DNA of 64,000 nt. Source: Nostoc sp. WHI (lineage in GTDB: Bacteria > Cyanobacteriota > Cyanobacteriia > Cyanobacteriales > Nostocaceae). Made by a program: the position numbers and the translations under genes. Shown here one piece after another: positions 16,809-25,441 of this stretch. The number at the start of each line of letters is the position of its first letter. Within the stretch, counting starts at the first letter, position 1. The stretch is from NCBI RefSeq assembly GCF_015714725.1, contig NZ_WBKM01000281.1:1-64000 (forward strand), written 5' to 3'. The notes under the pieces are model-generated. The model saw only the letters and a list, made by a program, of their open reading frames with translations, was not told the origin of the DNA and searched no databases.

Positions 16809-18110
16809 ATGAGAACGAAAGTACTACTTGAATTAGAGAAAGTTAATCTGCGTTTGAAGTCTGCAAAAGCAAAAGTGACAATTAGAGAATCAAATGGAAG
16901 TCTGCAATTACGGGCGACATTACCAATTAAACCGGGAGACAAGGACAGTAGCGGAACTGGGAGAAAGCAATATAATCTCAGTTTGAATATTCCTGCTAAC
17001 TTGGATGGACTCAAGACGGCTGAGGAAGAAGCTTATGAGTTGGGGAAGTTAATCGCGCGTAAAACCTTTGAATGGAATGATAAATATTTAGGCAATGAGG
17101 CGATTAGAAAAGATTTTAAAACAATAGGAGAATTACTTGAAGAATTTGAAACTGAGTATTTTAAAACTCATAAACGAACTACTAAAAGCGAACATACTTT
17201 TTTTTATTACTTTTCCCGAACTAAACGATTTACTAATGCCAAAGATTTAGCGATCGCCCAAAACCTAATCACTTCAATTGAACAAATTGATCAGGAATGG
17301 GCTAAGTATAATGCAGCCAGAGCTATAGCTGCATTTTGCTTTACATTTAAAATTAAAATCGATTTATCTAAATATTCCAAAATGCCGGAGAATAATTCTC
17401 GAAATATACCGACCGATGCGGAAATATATGAGGGGTTTGTTAAGTTTGAAGATTATCTTCATAGCAGAGGTAATCAAGTTAATCAAAATGTTCAAGATAG
17501 CTGGCAACTTTGGCGCTGGACTTATGGAATGTTAGCAGTTTTTGGTTTACGTCCACGGGAACTTTTTATTAATCCTGATATTGATTGGTGGTTGAGTCAA
17601 GAAAATTTAGATTTGACATGGAAAGTCCATAAAGATTGTAAAACTGGTGATAGAGAAGCATTACCATTACATAGGCAATGGATTGAGGATTTTGATTTGA
17701 GAAATCCTAAATATTTAGAGATGTTAAGGGGTGCGATCGCTAAAAAAGATAATACTAATCATGCGGATATCACGGCATTAACACAGCGAGTTAGTTGGTG
17801 GTTTCGTAAGATAGGATTGGATTTTAAACCTTATGATTTACGTCACGCTTGGGCAATTCGAGCGCATACTTTAGGAATACCAATTAAAGCGGCGGCGGAT
17901 AATTTAGGGCATAGTGTGCAGGTTCATACTCAAACTTATCAGCGTTGGTTTTCGCTAGATATGCGGAAGTTGGCAATTAATCAGGCGTTGAGTAAGAGGA
18001 ATGAAGTTGAGTTGATTAGGGAAGAGAATGCAAAGTTGAGGATAGAGAATGATAAGTTTAGATTAGAGATTGAAAAGTTGAAAATGGAAATAGTTTATAA
18101 ACAAAGTTAA
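16809..18110 (+). CDS. xisA: XisA site-specific recombinase for the nifD element
   Basis: 433 aa from the ATG at 16809 (MRTKVLLELEKVNLRLKSAK). Tyrosine-recombinase catalytic positions are visible: R248 in GLRPREL, Y342 and R345 in PYDLRHAW, H368 in NLGHS, and nucleophile Y377 in QTYQRW. Tyr replaces the usual His of the HxxR box, as described for XisA/XisC. A coiled-coil tail (REENAKLRIENDKFRLEIEKL) ends the protein. It recombines the two CGGAGTAATCC repeats in differentiating cells. An upstream in-frame ATG at 16686 lies in a repeat and is not credible. Recalled Anabaena XisA has ~40 more N-terminal residues ending QQQREH; here the equivalent QQQRAH reads in another frame, so the N-terminus may be shortened. 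Confidence 0.95.
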   Translation: MRTKVLLELEKVNLRLKSAKAKVTIRESNGSLQLRATLPIKPGDKDSSGTGRKQYNLSLNIPANLDGLKTAEEEAYELGKLIARKTFEWNDKYLGNEAIRKDFKTIGELLEEFETEYFKTHKRTTKSEHTFFYYFSRTKRFTNAKDLAIAQNLITSIEQIDQEWAKYNAARAIAAFCFTFKIKIDLSKYSKMPENNSRNIPTDAEIYEGFVKFEDYLHSRGNQVNQNVQDSWQLWRWTYGMLAVFGLRPRELFINPDIDWWLSQENLDLTWKVHKDCKTGDREALPLHRQWIEDFDLRNPKYLEMLRGAIAKKDNTNHADITALTQRVSWWFRKIGLDFKPYDLRHAWAIRAHTLGIPIKAAADNLGHSVQVHTQTYQRWFSLDMRKLAINQALSKRNEVELIREENAKLRIENDKFRLEIEKLKMEIVYKQS

Positions 18111-18195
18111 ATTTACTGATAAATCATACCAATTTTAGATAATTTGCTATGATTTATGAGTGAAAAATCATCACAATAAACCCATTAAAATATTT

Positions 18196-18480
18196 ATGTC
18201 GGTTACTGACATTGGAACACTGATTGTTAACTCACCTGAAACTCTAGGGGGTCGTCCTCGCATCGCTGGTACTAGAGTTTCTGTTCAACGCATCACAGCT
18301 TGGTACAAACTTGGGCTGAATGCAGAAGAAATTGCTGAACGCATGGGAAATGTAAATCTCGTACAGGTTTATGCCGCTTTAACTTATTATCACGCTAATC
18401 GAGAGGAAATTGAGGCGTATATTTCTGCTGAAAAAGCAGATTATAAGCGGTTAGCTACAGAAATGGAGCAAGCAATATGA
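18196..18480 (+). CDS. DUF433 antitoxin
   Basis: 94 aa from ATG 18196 (MSVTDIGTLIVNSPETLGGRPRIAGTRVSVQRI...LGLNAEEIAERMGNVNLVQVYAALTYYHANREEI). This is a complete DUF433 winged-helix domain with C-terminal binding tail. Overlaps the next gene by 4 nt (ATGA). It probably neutralises the DUF5615 toxin and represses the pair. A GTG at 18160 is an alternative start. Confidence 0.8.
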   Translation: MSVTDIGTLIVNSPETLGGRPRIAGTRVSVQRITAWYKLGLNAEEIAERMGNVNLVQVYAALTYYHANREEIEAYISAEKADYKRLATEMEQAI

Positions 18481-18845
18481 GTCCAATTCGATTATTTTTT
18501 GATGAAGACTCAATGGATCAACGATTTATCAAAGCATTGAGAGCAAGGGGAGTAGATATTACAAGTGTTGGTGAGGTTCAAACGATCAGTTCTAGCGATA
18601 AGGAACAACTGACTTTAGCAACTGAACTGCAAAGAGTTTTATACACATTCAATGTTGGTGACTTTTGCCAGTTGCACAGTATCCACATAGAAGAGAAACA
18701 AAGTCATGCAGGGATTATAATTTCATCGCAGGATTACTCGATTGGTGAACAAATGCGAAGAGTACTCAAGCTGATGGCAACTAAGTCAGCCGAAGATATG
18801 ATAAATCAATTGGTATTTCTCAGTGCTTATCATGGAGGAATATAA
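18477..18845 (+). CDS. DUF5615 PIN-like toxin
   Basis: 122 aa: MSPIRLFFDEDSMDQRFIKALRARGVDI, with the DEDS acidic start, then LYTFNVGDFCQLHSIH and HAGIIISSQDYSIGEQMRRVLKL. This is the standard DUF5615 toxin partner of DUF433. Complete length. Intact pair inside the excisable element. Confidence 0.8.
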   Translation: MSPIRLFFDEDSMDQRFIKALRARGVDITSVGEVQTISSSDKEQLTLATELQRVLYTFNVGDFCQLHSIHIEEKQSHAGIIISSQDYSIGEQMRRVLKLMATKSAEDMINQLVFLSAYHGGI

Positions 18846-18867
18846 ATATAGTAGTGCGATCGCTATT

Positions 18868-18987
18868 GTGGAAATTATAGCGGCAATTAGCAGGCGATCG
18901 CGCAATGGAAGTATTAGCATTACAGATGTGACAATAACACGCAATCAATTCAAAGCAGATAAACTTGCTCAACTACTGATAATATAA
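18868..18987 (+). pseudogene. PIN-domain toxin fragment
   Basis: Reads VEIIAAISRRSRNGSISITD then TITRNQFKADKL, closely matching VEIIAAITRRSHSGSISITD in the truncated PIN gene at 19268. N-terminal part with the first catalytic acid is missing. One of three copies of this fragment (also 21223). Confidence 0.65.
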
Positions 18988-19006
18988 TAAGCTAGGAGGT
19001 CAGATT

Positions 19007-19267
19007 ATGGAAAGCATTAGAATTAGAACGTACATTGGTAATGATGGAATTCTGCAAATCCAGCTTCCGGCTGAAATTGCCAACCAAGAATTAGATGTAG
19101 TGATTGTCTTTCAACCTATTATAGAAAAATCCTCACAGTCTGCAACCAAAACGCCGTCAGAACTAGGATACTCTCATAAGTTTGTTGAAGAAGTAATAGG
19201 TAGTTGGGAAGGTGATCCACCTGAGGGAAAGCCTGTTTCTGAAACTATCATTGAGGAACGCCGTTAA
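19007..19267 (+). CDS. antitoxin-like protein upstream of a truncated PIN toxin
   Basis: 86 aa: MESIRIRTYIGNDGILQIQLPAEIANQELDVVIVFQPI, a short beta domain like cyanobacterial antitoxins, followed by an acidic tail (EEVIGSWEGDPPEGKPVSETIIEERR). An AGGAGG ribosome-binding site lies at 18995-19000. Stops directly at the base before the PIN gene ATG. Confidence 0.65.
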   Translation: MESIRIRTYIGNDGILQIQLPAEIANQELDVVIVFQPIIEKSSQSATKTPSELGYSHKFVEEVIGSWEGDPPEGKPVSETIIEERR

Positions 19268-19570
19268 ATGGCAATCTATTTCATAGACAGTAGCGCATTG
19301 GTCAAGCGTTATATTAATGAAACTGGATCAGTTTGGGTTTTGGGGTTATTTGATCTGACTGTTAACAATGAGGTATTTATTGCTGCAATAACTGATGTGG
19401 AAATTATAGCGGCAATTACGAGGCGATCGCACAGTGGAAGTATTAGTATTACAGATTATCAGCAGCTGGTCGCAGACGATATTGTTCACGAACACTTCTT
19501 AATAACTTGGTCTTTGAACCATTTGGCTCTAATACTTCTGCCACTTCTAAAAGTTCGCGCTCGTGCTTAA
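19268..19570 (+). pseudogene. PIN-domain toxin, C-terminally truncated
   Basis: Residues 1-62 are a good PIN start (MAIYFIDSSALVKRYINETGS, D7 and DVEIIAAITRR). From about base 19455 the frame runs antisense into the 3' end of the gene on the other strand (QQLVADDIVHEHFLITWSL...), losing the remaining catalytic acids. Probably cut by a rearrangement joining it to the 19449-20903 gene. Confidence 0.65.
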
Positions 19571-20903
19571 GGTTGAGTACCCGACGAATTTCCTTCACCT
19601 CGTCACGAGAAATAGCTAGCTTATCTGCCATACGGTTATGAAGTTGCAATTCTGACCCCTGGATTTTTCCATCAGCAATGGCAATTTCCCAAGCCGCACA
19701 CAATATTAAGCGATGCTTCAGCCGCTCATAATCGCTTTGGCTACAAGTTTTTTCTCGATGTTCATTGTCGAAAAGAATACTTGTTTCTATAATTTGGTCA
19801 AAAGTTTTGCGTTCTTTTATAGCTTTCCAAACCAGAGATTGCTCTTCCTTTCTAATACCGGAGGTAGTTATCAACCTATCTACTGTATCTTTCTCCTGGT
19901 CAGCTAATTCACCGTCTATCCAAGCCATTGGTAACGCAGCAATAATAATTTCTGATAAAAACTTACTTTTTTTGGCAGCTTCTTCTTTACTACTCCAGTT
20001 CGTCAAACCACTGTAAATTCCGACAGTTGCCAGTACTCCCAGCCCGACAGGAGCCGCAAGCGTTAGTAATGTGTATGTTGATGCACCGACAACTATACCC
20101 GTTGATATTCCAAAAAAGCCTTGTACAGCTGTCAAAATACTGCCTGGCACAAATACTGATGAGGCAACGGCTGAAGCTCCAGCACCAGCCAATGTCCCCA
20201 AAGCTGCACCTGTGCCAAAATAGGCTGTATCTTTTAACCAAGTATCACTGTTATTTTGGCTTGATAAATCTGCATTTAAATCTTGATACTCTTTAATTGA
20301 GCTTCTAGCAATATATACATTTAATCCATCTAATTCATGGTTAAGGTAGTTCTGAAAAGATTTATCAGTAAAGTTGATGCCGCGTTTACTACCATCTTCA
20401 TATATTTTCTTGGTGGAATCATTAATAGTAGTTACAACTTTATGCCATGAATTGCCAAAAATGCTTTTCAAATTCTGAATATCGTCTTCTATTTCATGTA
20501 GTCCAGCAAAATTCTCTTTTTTAAGTCGTTCCAGATAATAACCTTTATTCATAGCAAAAATCGTGTCTAAAACTGTCAGGGCGACCACAATGGCGATCGC
20601 AGCTGCAATAGGACTGGTAATAGCACCAATTAAGGGAACACCAGTCCAAGGTATAAGGGAATAAGCCATAAAAGTCAAAATACTACCAATTGCCAGAAGT
20701 GCCGCGTTAATAATTTTGCGTTCTTTGGCAGATGAATCAATATCAGAATACAAAATTTTTATCAGGCGAATATACGAAGGAATTTTAGGGATACGAGTCA
20801 AGGTGAAATTGATAACAGCAACCAATACAGGAATCAAAAGAGCAAAAATGGTGGTGAGGACGGGTAAAACAGTCTGAATTACAAAGGGAAGAATGATGGG
20901 CAT
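19449..20903 (-). CDS. membrane protein with C-terminal TerB-like domain, 484 aa
   Basis: N-terminal two hydrophobic segments (LPFVIQTVLPVLTTIFALLI and IINAALLAIGSILTFMAYSL) and a third (IAAAIAIVVALTVLDTIFA). A Gly/Ala-rich hydrophobic hairpin follows (about residues 225-310, LGTLAGAGASAVASSVFVPG). The C-terminal cytosolic part has IADGKIQGSELQLHNRMADKL, resembling TerB/DjlA acidic-loop domains. Possibly stress-related membrane protein; no exact family recognised. Its last codons may be affected by the junction with the PIN fragment. Confidence 0.6.
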   Translation of the reverse strand: MPIILPFVIQTVLPVLTTIFALLIPVLVAVINFTLTRIPKIPSYIRLIKILYSDIDSSAKERKIINAALLAIGSILTFMAYSLIPWTGVPLIGAITSPIAAAIAIVVALTVLDTIFAMNKGYYLERLKKENFAGLHEIEDDIQNLKSIFGNSWHKVVTTINDSTKKIYEDGSKRGINFTDKSFQNYLNHELDGLNVYIARSSIKEYQDLNADLSSQNNSDTWLKDTAYFGTGAALGTLAGAGASAVASSVFVPGSILTAVQGFFGISTGIVVGASTYTLLTLAAPVGLGVLATVGIYSGLTNWSSKEEAAKKSKFLSEIIIAALPMAWIDGELADQEKDTVDRLITTSGIRKEEQSLVWKAIKERKTFDQIIETSILFDNEHREKTCSQSDYERLKHRLILCAAWEIAIADGKIQGSELQLHNRMADKLAISRDEVKEIRRVLNLKHERELLEVAEVLEPNGSKTKLLRSVREQYRLRPAADNL

Positions 20904-20931
20904 AGCAAATTACCTAAGAGAATTTATTTAG

Positions 20932-20991
20932 TTAGTTTGAGCCAGACCAACGACGTGGTAATACTTGTGAGGTTCTTTTTCTACAAGCCAT
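20932..20991 (-). pseudogene. 5' fragment duplicated from the 34266-34691 gene
   Basis: Reads MACRKRTSQVLPRRWSGSN*, matching the start MARRKRTSVVLERAVRR of the gene at 34691. The upstream 100 bp (20992-21095) also match 34692-34800 (TATACACCTTGT...ATTCTTTAC...), so the promoter region and first codons were copied. Confidence 0.7.
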
Positions 20992-21108
20992 GATATACAC
21001 CTTGTCATATAGCACGGTAATATTCTTTACTTTAAAAAAGATGCGTATTGATCGTCATCAGAGAATTTCGGCAAATTTTCAATGGTTTTTGTTACACCGC
21101 GATCGCAA

Positions 21109-21173
21109 GTAGGGTGCGTCAGCCTAAGTAACCTATTGCATGATGAAAAGGAATTAATGCTGACGCACCCTAC
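21109..21173. repeat. 65-bp inverted-repeat element (GTAGGGTGCGTCAGC)
   Basis: Perfect 15-bp terminal inverted repeats GTAGGGTGCGTCAGC (21109-21123) and GCTGACGCACCCTAC (21159-21173). A lone half is seen near 23731 (GTAGGGTGCGTT). The rest of 20992-21222 holds only the duplicated promoter fragment. Confidence 0.85.
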
Positions 21174-21222
21174 AGAAATATAGATTATTCCCTGCTAATA
21201 TTTTCAGATATATTTGTAGCGT

Positions 21223-21408
21223 GTGCGATCGCAAAGAGATCCAATGGTCTCGGCTCTCAACAATAAAGTATTTATTGCTGCAATAACTGATGTAGAAATT
21301 ATAGCGGCAATTACCGAGCGATGCCTGCGGCAACCCCTGCGGGGAACGCGCAACGGAAGTATTAGCATTACAGCTGAGATTGATATGGGGCTGATTCAGG
21401 ATTTTTGA
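21223..21408 (+). pseudogene. PIN-domain toxin fragment with an internal repeat insertion
   Basis: LNNKVFIAAITDVEIIAAIT matches the 19268 PIN gene, then an in-frame GC-rich insert (RCLRQPLRGTR) interrupts before NGSISITAEIDMGLI. No PIN N-terminus or C-terminus. Third copy of the same fragment. Confidence 0.6.
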
Positions 21409-21472
21409 TATACGCTTTAAATGGGAGCAGTTTGGAAATGCTATATTTTTTGTATTCTCAAGAAAAAGACTA

Positions 21473-21685
21473 ATGGAAATTCAGGAACTTAAAGCATTAA
21501 TTAAAGAGAGCATACGGGAAGTTTTGCGAGAAGAGAGAATGTTACTTTGTCAAGTTCTCATACCCTATGTGAGTGATGAAGAACAAGCAGAACTGAATGA
21601 AATGTTTGGTTCACCATCAGACTATGAAAAAGAGGAATCAGTTGATATGACAGAATGGGTCAGATATGGCAATCAAATTCCGTAA
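21473..21685 (+). CDS. antitoxin of a RelE-type module
   Basis: 70-aa acidic helical protein (MEIQELKALIKESIREVLREERMLL...VSDEEQAELNEMFGSP) typical of small cyanobacterial antitoxins paired with RelE. Overlaps the toxin gene by 20 nt. Confidence 0.75.
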   Translation: MEIQELKALIKESIREVLREERMLLCQVLIPYVSDEEQAELNEMFGSPSDYEKEESVDMTEWVRYGNQIP

Positions 21686-21944
21686 AAATGCAATTAAGTT
21701 TTTAGAAAAGGCAAATATTGAAGATACTGCTAAAATTCAAGAGCAACTCAAGCAACTGCTGATTTTTGTTGAGGAACAGGCGATTATTCCGTTCACAGAA
21801 CTTGACATTAAAAAAATGAAGGGAGATTGGGAAGGATTTTATAGACTGCGTATTGGTAAAACCAGAATTATCTTTACAGTTAATATTGATTTGGGTGAAA
21901 TTGAAATTTACACCATTGGCATGAGAGGAAATGTTTATAAATAA
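21666..21944 (+). CDS. RelE/ParE-family mRNA interferase toxin
   Basis: 92 aa: MAIKFRKNAIKFLEKANIEDTAKI, then DIKKMKGDWEGFYRLRIGKTRIIFTVN and the closing YTIGMRGNVYK. This is the RelE fold with the LRIGKTRIIF strand and a C-terminal Gly-x-x-Tyr. Complete. It probably cleaves mRNA on the ribosome. Confidence 0.85.
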   Translation: MAIKFRKNAIKFLEKANIEDTAKIQEQLKQLLIFVEEQAIIPFTELDIKKMKGDWEGFYRLRIGKTRIIFTVNIDLGEIEIYTIGMRGNVYK

Positions 21945-22214
21945 GGACTATTTTAGTAAGTTTAGATGTTATCTGAGCTTCTCGCCGCAGCAAAATATAA
22001 TAATTATGCTTGCAGTTATTGCAGTTAAAACTGCTATTGGTTCAACTAAGTAGCCTGTACGCTTTGTTTGAGATGAGGAGAAGAGCGATGTCTACTACAA
22101 GCCGCTTTTCTTCTCTACCAGAGGATGTGCAAACGAAACGCTCTTGCTAGCTCAGAAACAGATTTACAGGAATCCTTAGATAATATAAGTTTGAAAATAA
22201 AAGTCAACAGTTCC

Positions 22215-22325
22215 TCGTTCTTGGGCTGCCGGCTGAGAACGCATTCATTGAGTCTCTGGCTCAATGTCTGACTGGAGGCAGCAACCCTTAATCAGCCATT
22301 CCCATGCTCTGCATGGGAACGAGAA
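22215..22325. repeat. GGGAACGAG-type inverted repeat in the 21945-22334 gap
   Basis: TCGTTCTTGGGCTGCCGG ... CATGGGAACGAG resembles the repeat inserted between nifN and nifE. No gene is apparent in 21945-22334. Confidence 0.5.
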
Positions 22326-22334
22326 GACTTATAA

Positions 22335-22874
22335 TTAAGCTTGCTCCCAAAGCTCACGGATACGGTCAGGCAAACAGCCAGCGATTTCTTGAATCCGCTC
22401 TGGGGAAAGTTCGTCTTTGGTAGCAGAAAACACCGCTTTAATTGCCTGCTCTACCTTAACTGTTCCTGGAAGTCCTCCTTCATTAGCAACCCGCGTGAGA
22501 AATAGATTGGAATCAATTCCAAGGGGAGCCGGGCCTGTTAAAGGTTGACGGATTCGACTCAAAAATCTCACAATGGGATTGGTGTCTTTCCAGAGGTCAG
22601 CCACTTCAAACTGAAGTGCTTTTTCATCTGTAGACACAGCCTCTGTATGTAGTTCTGCCTCAACGCGATCAATTGTGTCCGTGGTCATTAAGTCGCGGAT
22701 GACGCGAAACACAACTTCGGAAAAGTCTCTTGCGTCATACAAATCCGCAAATCCGCCTTTGACTAAAACCTTTTCTAGAAACGAGCGATATTCCTCAGCG
22801 ATCGCAGTTCGAGTATCTTCAATCTCTGTTGGGTCAATTTCTGGAATGTTATTTCTAAATGTTTGATCGGGCAT
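22335..22874 (-). CDS. DUF2267-like protein, 179 aa
   Basis: Helical soluble protein with a first part DARDFSEVVFRVIRDLMTTDTIDRVEAELH and a C-terminal repeat-like part VEQAIKAVFSATKDELSPERIQEIAGCLPDRIRELWEQA, the pattern of DUF2267 domains. Function unknown. ATG at 22874; isolated, with its own promoter probably in 22875-22950. Confidence 0.65.
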   Translation of the reverse strand: MPDQTFRNNIPEIDPTEIEDTRTAIAEEYRSFLEKVLVKGGFADLYDARDFSEVVFRVIRDLMTTDTIDRVEAELHTEAVSTDEKALQFEVADLWKDTNPIVRFLSRIRQPLTGPAPLGIDSNLFLTRVANEGGLPGTVKVEQAIKAVFSATKDELSPERIQEIAGCLPDRIRELWEQA

Positions 22875-23139
22875 CGTTATTAATTTTGAGTGTTTATGCT
22901 TACTTTATCTAAGATTACACAAATCAAAAACCCTTAGTATCGTCCAGAAGTTTGAGATGCCATCTATTCAAAAGTTAGAAATTTAACGGATAAACAACAC
23001 CTGCGTTTTACTATCTGTTGGTAAATTATCTCACATTGCAACTCAGATGCTCCCGTAAGCGATCGCATTGATGCCCAAATGATCGGCACAAATATGGGCA
23101 TTCTATTAGCAAAGAAAAATTAAATTTAGTTCCCGGCTT

Positions 23140-23622
23140 ATGTTCAAGCTGTCTTCTCTAAAATCGCTGCTCCGGTATGACTCGACCGCCAAGACATCAC
23201 TCACACGCAAAACCCTGCTGAATATGACGCTGCGAGTAGCAGGGGTTATATTGATTTCTACGGGTGTGAGCTACTTTCACGTCATTTCTAATTTGGAAGT
23301 ACAGACTAAGAAGCAGTTAGAGAAATACATTACTGAACGAGGACAGCGAGTCAGTACTGTTTTCAAACTAATTGATAGCACAGTAATGATTTTGCAGCAT
23401 CGTTTCAACGCTACTGATAAACGCTCAGAAATTCGAGTAGTGAGAGACTATGGCAGTCTGCCCCAGGTTGAATGCTATGCTGGAGAACTGAATCAGGTGT
23501 TGCTGAATCTGTTGGCGAATGCAATTGATGCATTGGAACGGCATGGTGGTAAGCTATCTTGTGTTTCTGTTCCTGGAGAAGGCAGTGAGTTTGTCATTGA
23601 AATTCCGATGCGGCAAAGATGA
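23140..23622 (+). pseudogene. sensor histidine kinase remnant with large in-frame deletions
   Basis: N-terminus keeps the first membrane segment (LRVAGVILISTGVSYFHVI). It then jumps from TVFKLI directly to DSTVMILQHRF...VECYAGELNQVLLNLLANAIDAL (N-box of the ATPase domain), and again to HGGKLSCVSVPGEGSEFVIEIP at the end. Sensor core, HAMP, H-box and G-boxes are missing. Related in sequence to the kinases at 31747 and 38282. The frame is open but it cannot be an active kinase. Confidence 0.75.
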
Positions 23623-23839
23623 GCGATCGCACCTTTCCCTTCGCAAGTAGGAGTCGCAAAGCGCAATGCACCTTCATTATATTAGCAGGCGATCGCATAG
23701 AGATGTATGTAGTTTGATCGCATTCCTTCTGTAGGGTGCGTTATTGCATTGATTGACAATAGTTCGGTATTATAAGGTATTGAGTTCTGGTTCTGTTCGT
23801 GTCTGCAAAAGACAGTTTAGCCGGAACTTTGCCCAAACT

Positions 23840-24238
23840 TCAGTACAAGAGTATCAAGTTAAGTTGATAGTTTACGATCCAAAAGTTGAGGTGATTGTGC
23901 AATGGCAAAACTAGAGCAATATCGTGAATATATTCAGAATTTACTAACAAAGTATGGCAGTTACAAACCTTCAGAAGAAGATGTTGAAATCCAATTGATA
24001 TTTGATACGGCGCGAGATCATTACCAGATTCTAGAGATTGGTTGGGATGGATATGACCGAATTTATAATTGTGCGATACATTATAGATATCAAAAATGAA
24101 AAGATATGGATTCAGCATAATATGACGGATATTCAAATTGCTGAAGGTTTGACTGAGATGGGAGTACCTAGAGAGGATATTGTTTTGGGACTACAGCCAT
24201 CTTACCTGCGTCAATATACGCAATATGGTGTAGCATAA
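23840..24238 (+). pseudogene. xisH 3' remnant plus frameshifted xisI
   Basis: About 23846-23914 encodes the XisH tail QEYQVKLIVYDPKVEVIVQW. The xisI start (ATG 23902) overlaps it, as in intact pairs. XisI reads MAKLEQYREYIQNLL...DRIYNCAIH, then one extra T at about 24082 shifts the frame; the rest (DIKNEKIWIQHN...MGVPREDIVLGLQPSYLRQYTQYGVA) continues in the next frame. Removing one base restores a ~112-aa XisI. Confidence 0.85.
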
Positions 24239-24353
24239 ATTTGTCAAACAAATAATGACAGGAAAACCTCTGTTTAATACGCATCCCTCCCCTAGTACAG
24301 TATGGCGTAAATAAGCCACCCATTTGTAATGTCTGAAACCCTTGCTAAAACTT

Positions 24354-24388
24354 AATTACGAATTACGAATTACGAATTACGAATTACG
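24354..24388. repeat. STRR: five tandem AATTACG heptamers
   Basis: Five exact copies of AATTACG. Lies between the broken xisI and a Uma2 gene. Confidence 0.9.
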
Positions 24389-24432
24389 CAAAGCGGTACT
24401 AGCGTGCGTTGTCGCAAAAAACCAGAGCTATT

Positions 24433-25002
24433 TTACTCAAAAACAACGCCGCGATAAATTTCTGCCATCGGCAATTCAATACTAATTGAATCCAAAGAAA
24501 TAGATAGCTCTAAGCCGCTAAAATCACTGAGCAACCAACCTTGAGCTTGCTTGCTATAGCGTTCAACAAAAGGTTCATCTTGCTCGACTAATAAATATTC
24601 GCTAAAACTTTCAATTGAGCGATACATCCGAAATTTATTTTGTCGGTCGTAATCTGCGGTGGAAGGAGATAAGACTTCAACAATCAGCGTGGGATTCAAG
24701 ACTTCATCGAAGCGATTAGCATTTAGTTGCGGTTCGCCGTTAAAAATCATTACGTCTGGATATACTCCGCGTTGATATTCGGGAATCCACAGCCGTAAAT
24801 CGCTGTTAATTGGCTCGAATTGAGTATCGCGCAGCACAGAAGTAAAATAGGTCAAAATGTTCCGACCGATGCGGCTGTGTTTGAGGGTTCCTCCGGGCAT
24901 GGGTACAATTTCTCCATCTCGATATTCACTGCGTTCTTCGGCTTTTTCTTCGATCGCCCGATATTCATCTAAACTGTAGCGGCGCGAGATAGTAGAAATC
25001 AT
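24433..25002 (-). CDS. Uma2-family (DUF820) PD-(D/E)XK-like protein
   Basis: 189 aa from ATG 25002 (MISTISRRYSLDEYRAIEEKAEERSEYRDGEIVPMPGGTLKHSRI). Core motif YPDVMIFNGEP...LIVEVLSPSTADYDRQNKFRMY with D, E-x-L nuclease-like residues, closing EYLLVEQDEPFVERY. Very abundant family in cyanobacteria, probably nuclease-derived; function unproven. A longer start at 25038 is possible. Confidence 0.75.
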   Translation of the reverse strand: MISTISRRYSLDEYRAIEEKAEERSEYRDGEIVPMPGGTLKHSRIGRNILTYFTSVLRDTQFEPINSDLRLWIPEYQRGVYPDVMIFNGEPQLNANRFDEVLNPTLIVEVLSPSTADYDRQNKFRMYRSIESFSEYLLVEQDEPFVERYSKQAQGWLLSDFSGLELSISLDSISIELPMAEIYRGVVFE

Positions 25003-25074
25003 AGGTCGTAGGCGATCGCATTCACTATAGAACAACAATATTATAAAGAACTGTACACCTTAATTTAAATTCTT

Positions 25075-25252
25075 TGCGTCTTTGCGCGGCAGTCACTCAT
25101 GGGGGAAACCCCTAGGCGCTCTCTACGAGACGCTACGCGAACGCAGACTCGCTAACGCTACGCTATCGCTTTTAGCGTCTCCCCTTGGGAGAAGACCGCG
25201 CTGCCTTGCCTTTGCGCGAAACAAAATTCATCCAATTAATCAGCAACGCCTT
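25075..25252. repeat. mosaic of short GC-rich repeats
   Basis: Contains ACGAGACGCTACGCGAACGC, GGGAAACCCC and GGGAGAAGACCGCG palindromic modules and ends ATTAATCAGCAACGCC, the end sequence of the GGCGTTGC element family. No gene in 25003-25441. Confidence 0.55.
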
Positions 25253-25441
25253 ATAAACCTGTGGTGGTGGAAATACAAATCTTGATCGCCCCTCACGGTG
25301 TTAATGTTAACTTTTTGCAAAATTACATCTAATAGGCTAACTGCTTGACTTTGACATAGCATAAGGGTTTATCTTTGATGTAAACCTGATATAAACATCT
25401 GGCGATCAGATGTTTGAGCAGTCATCCAGAAAGGAAGCGTT

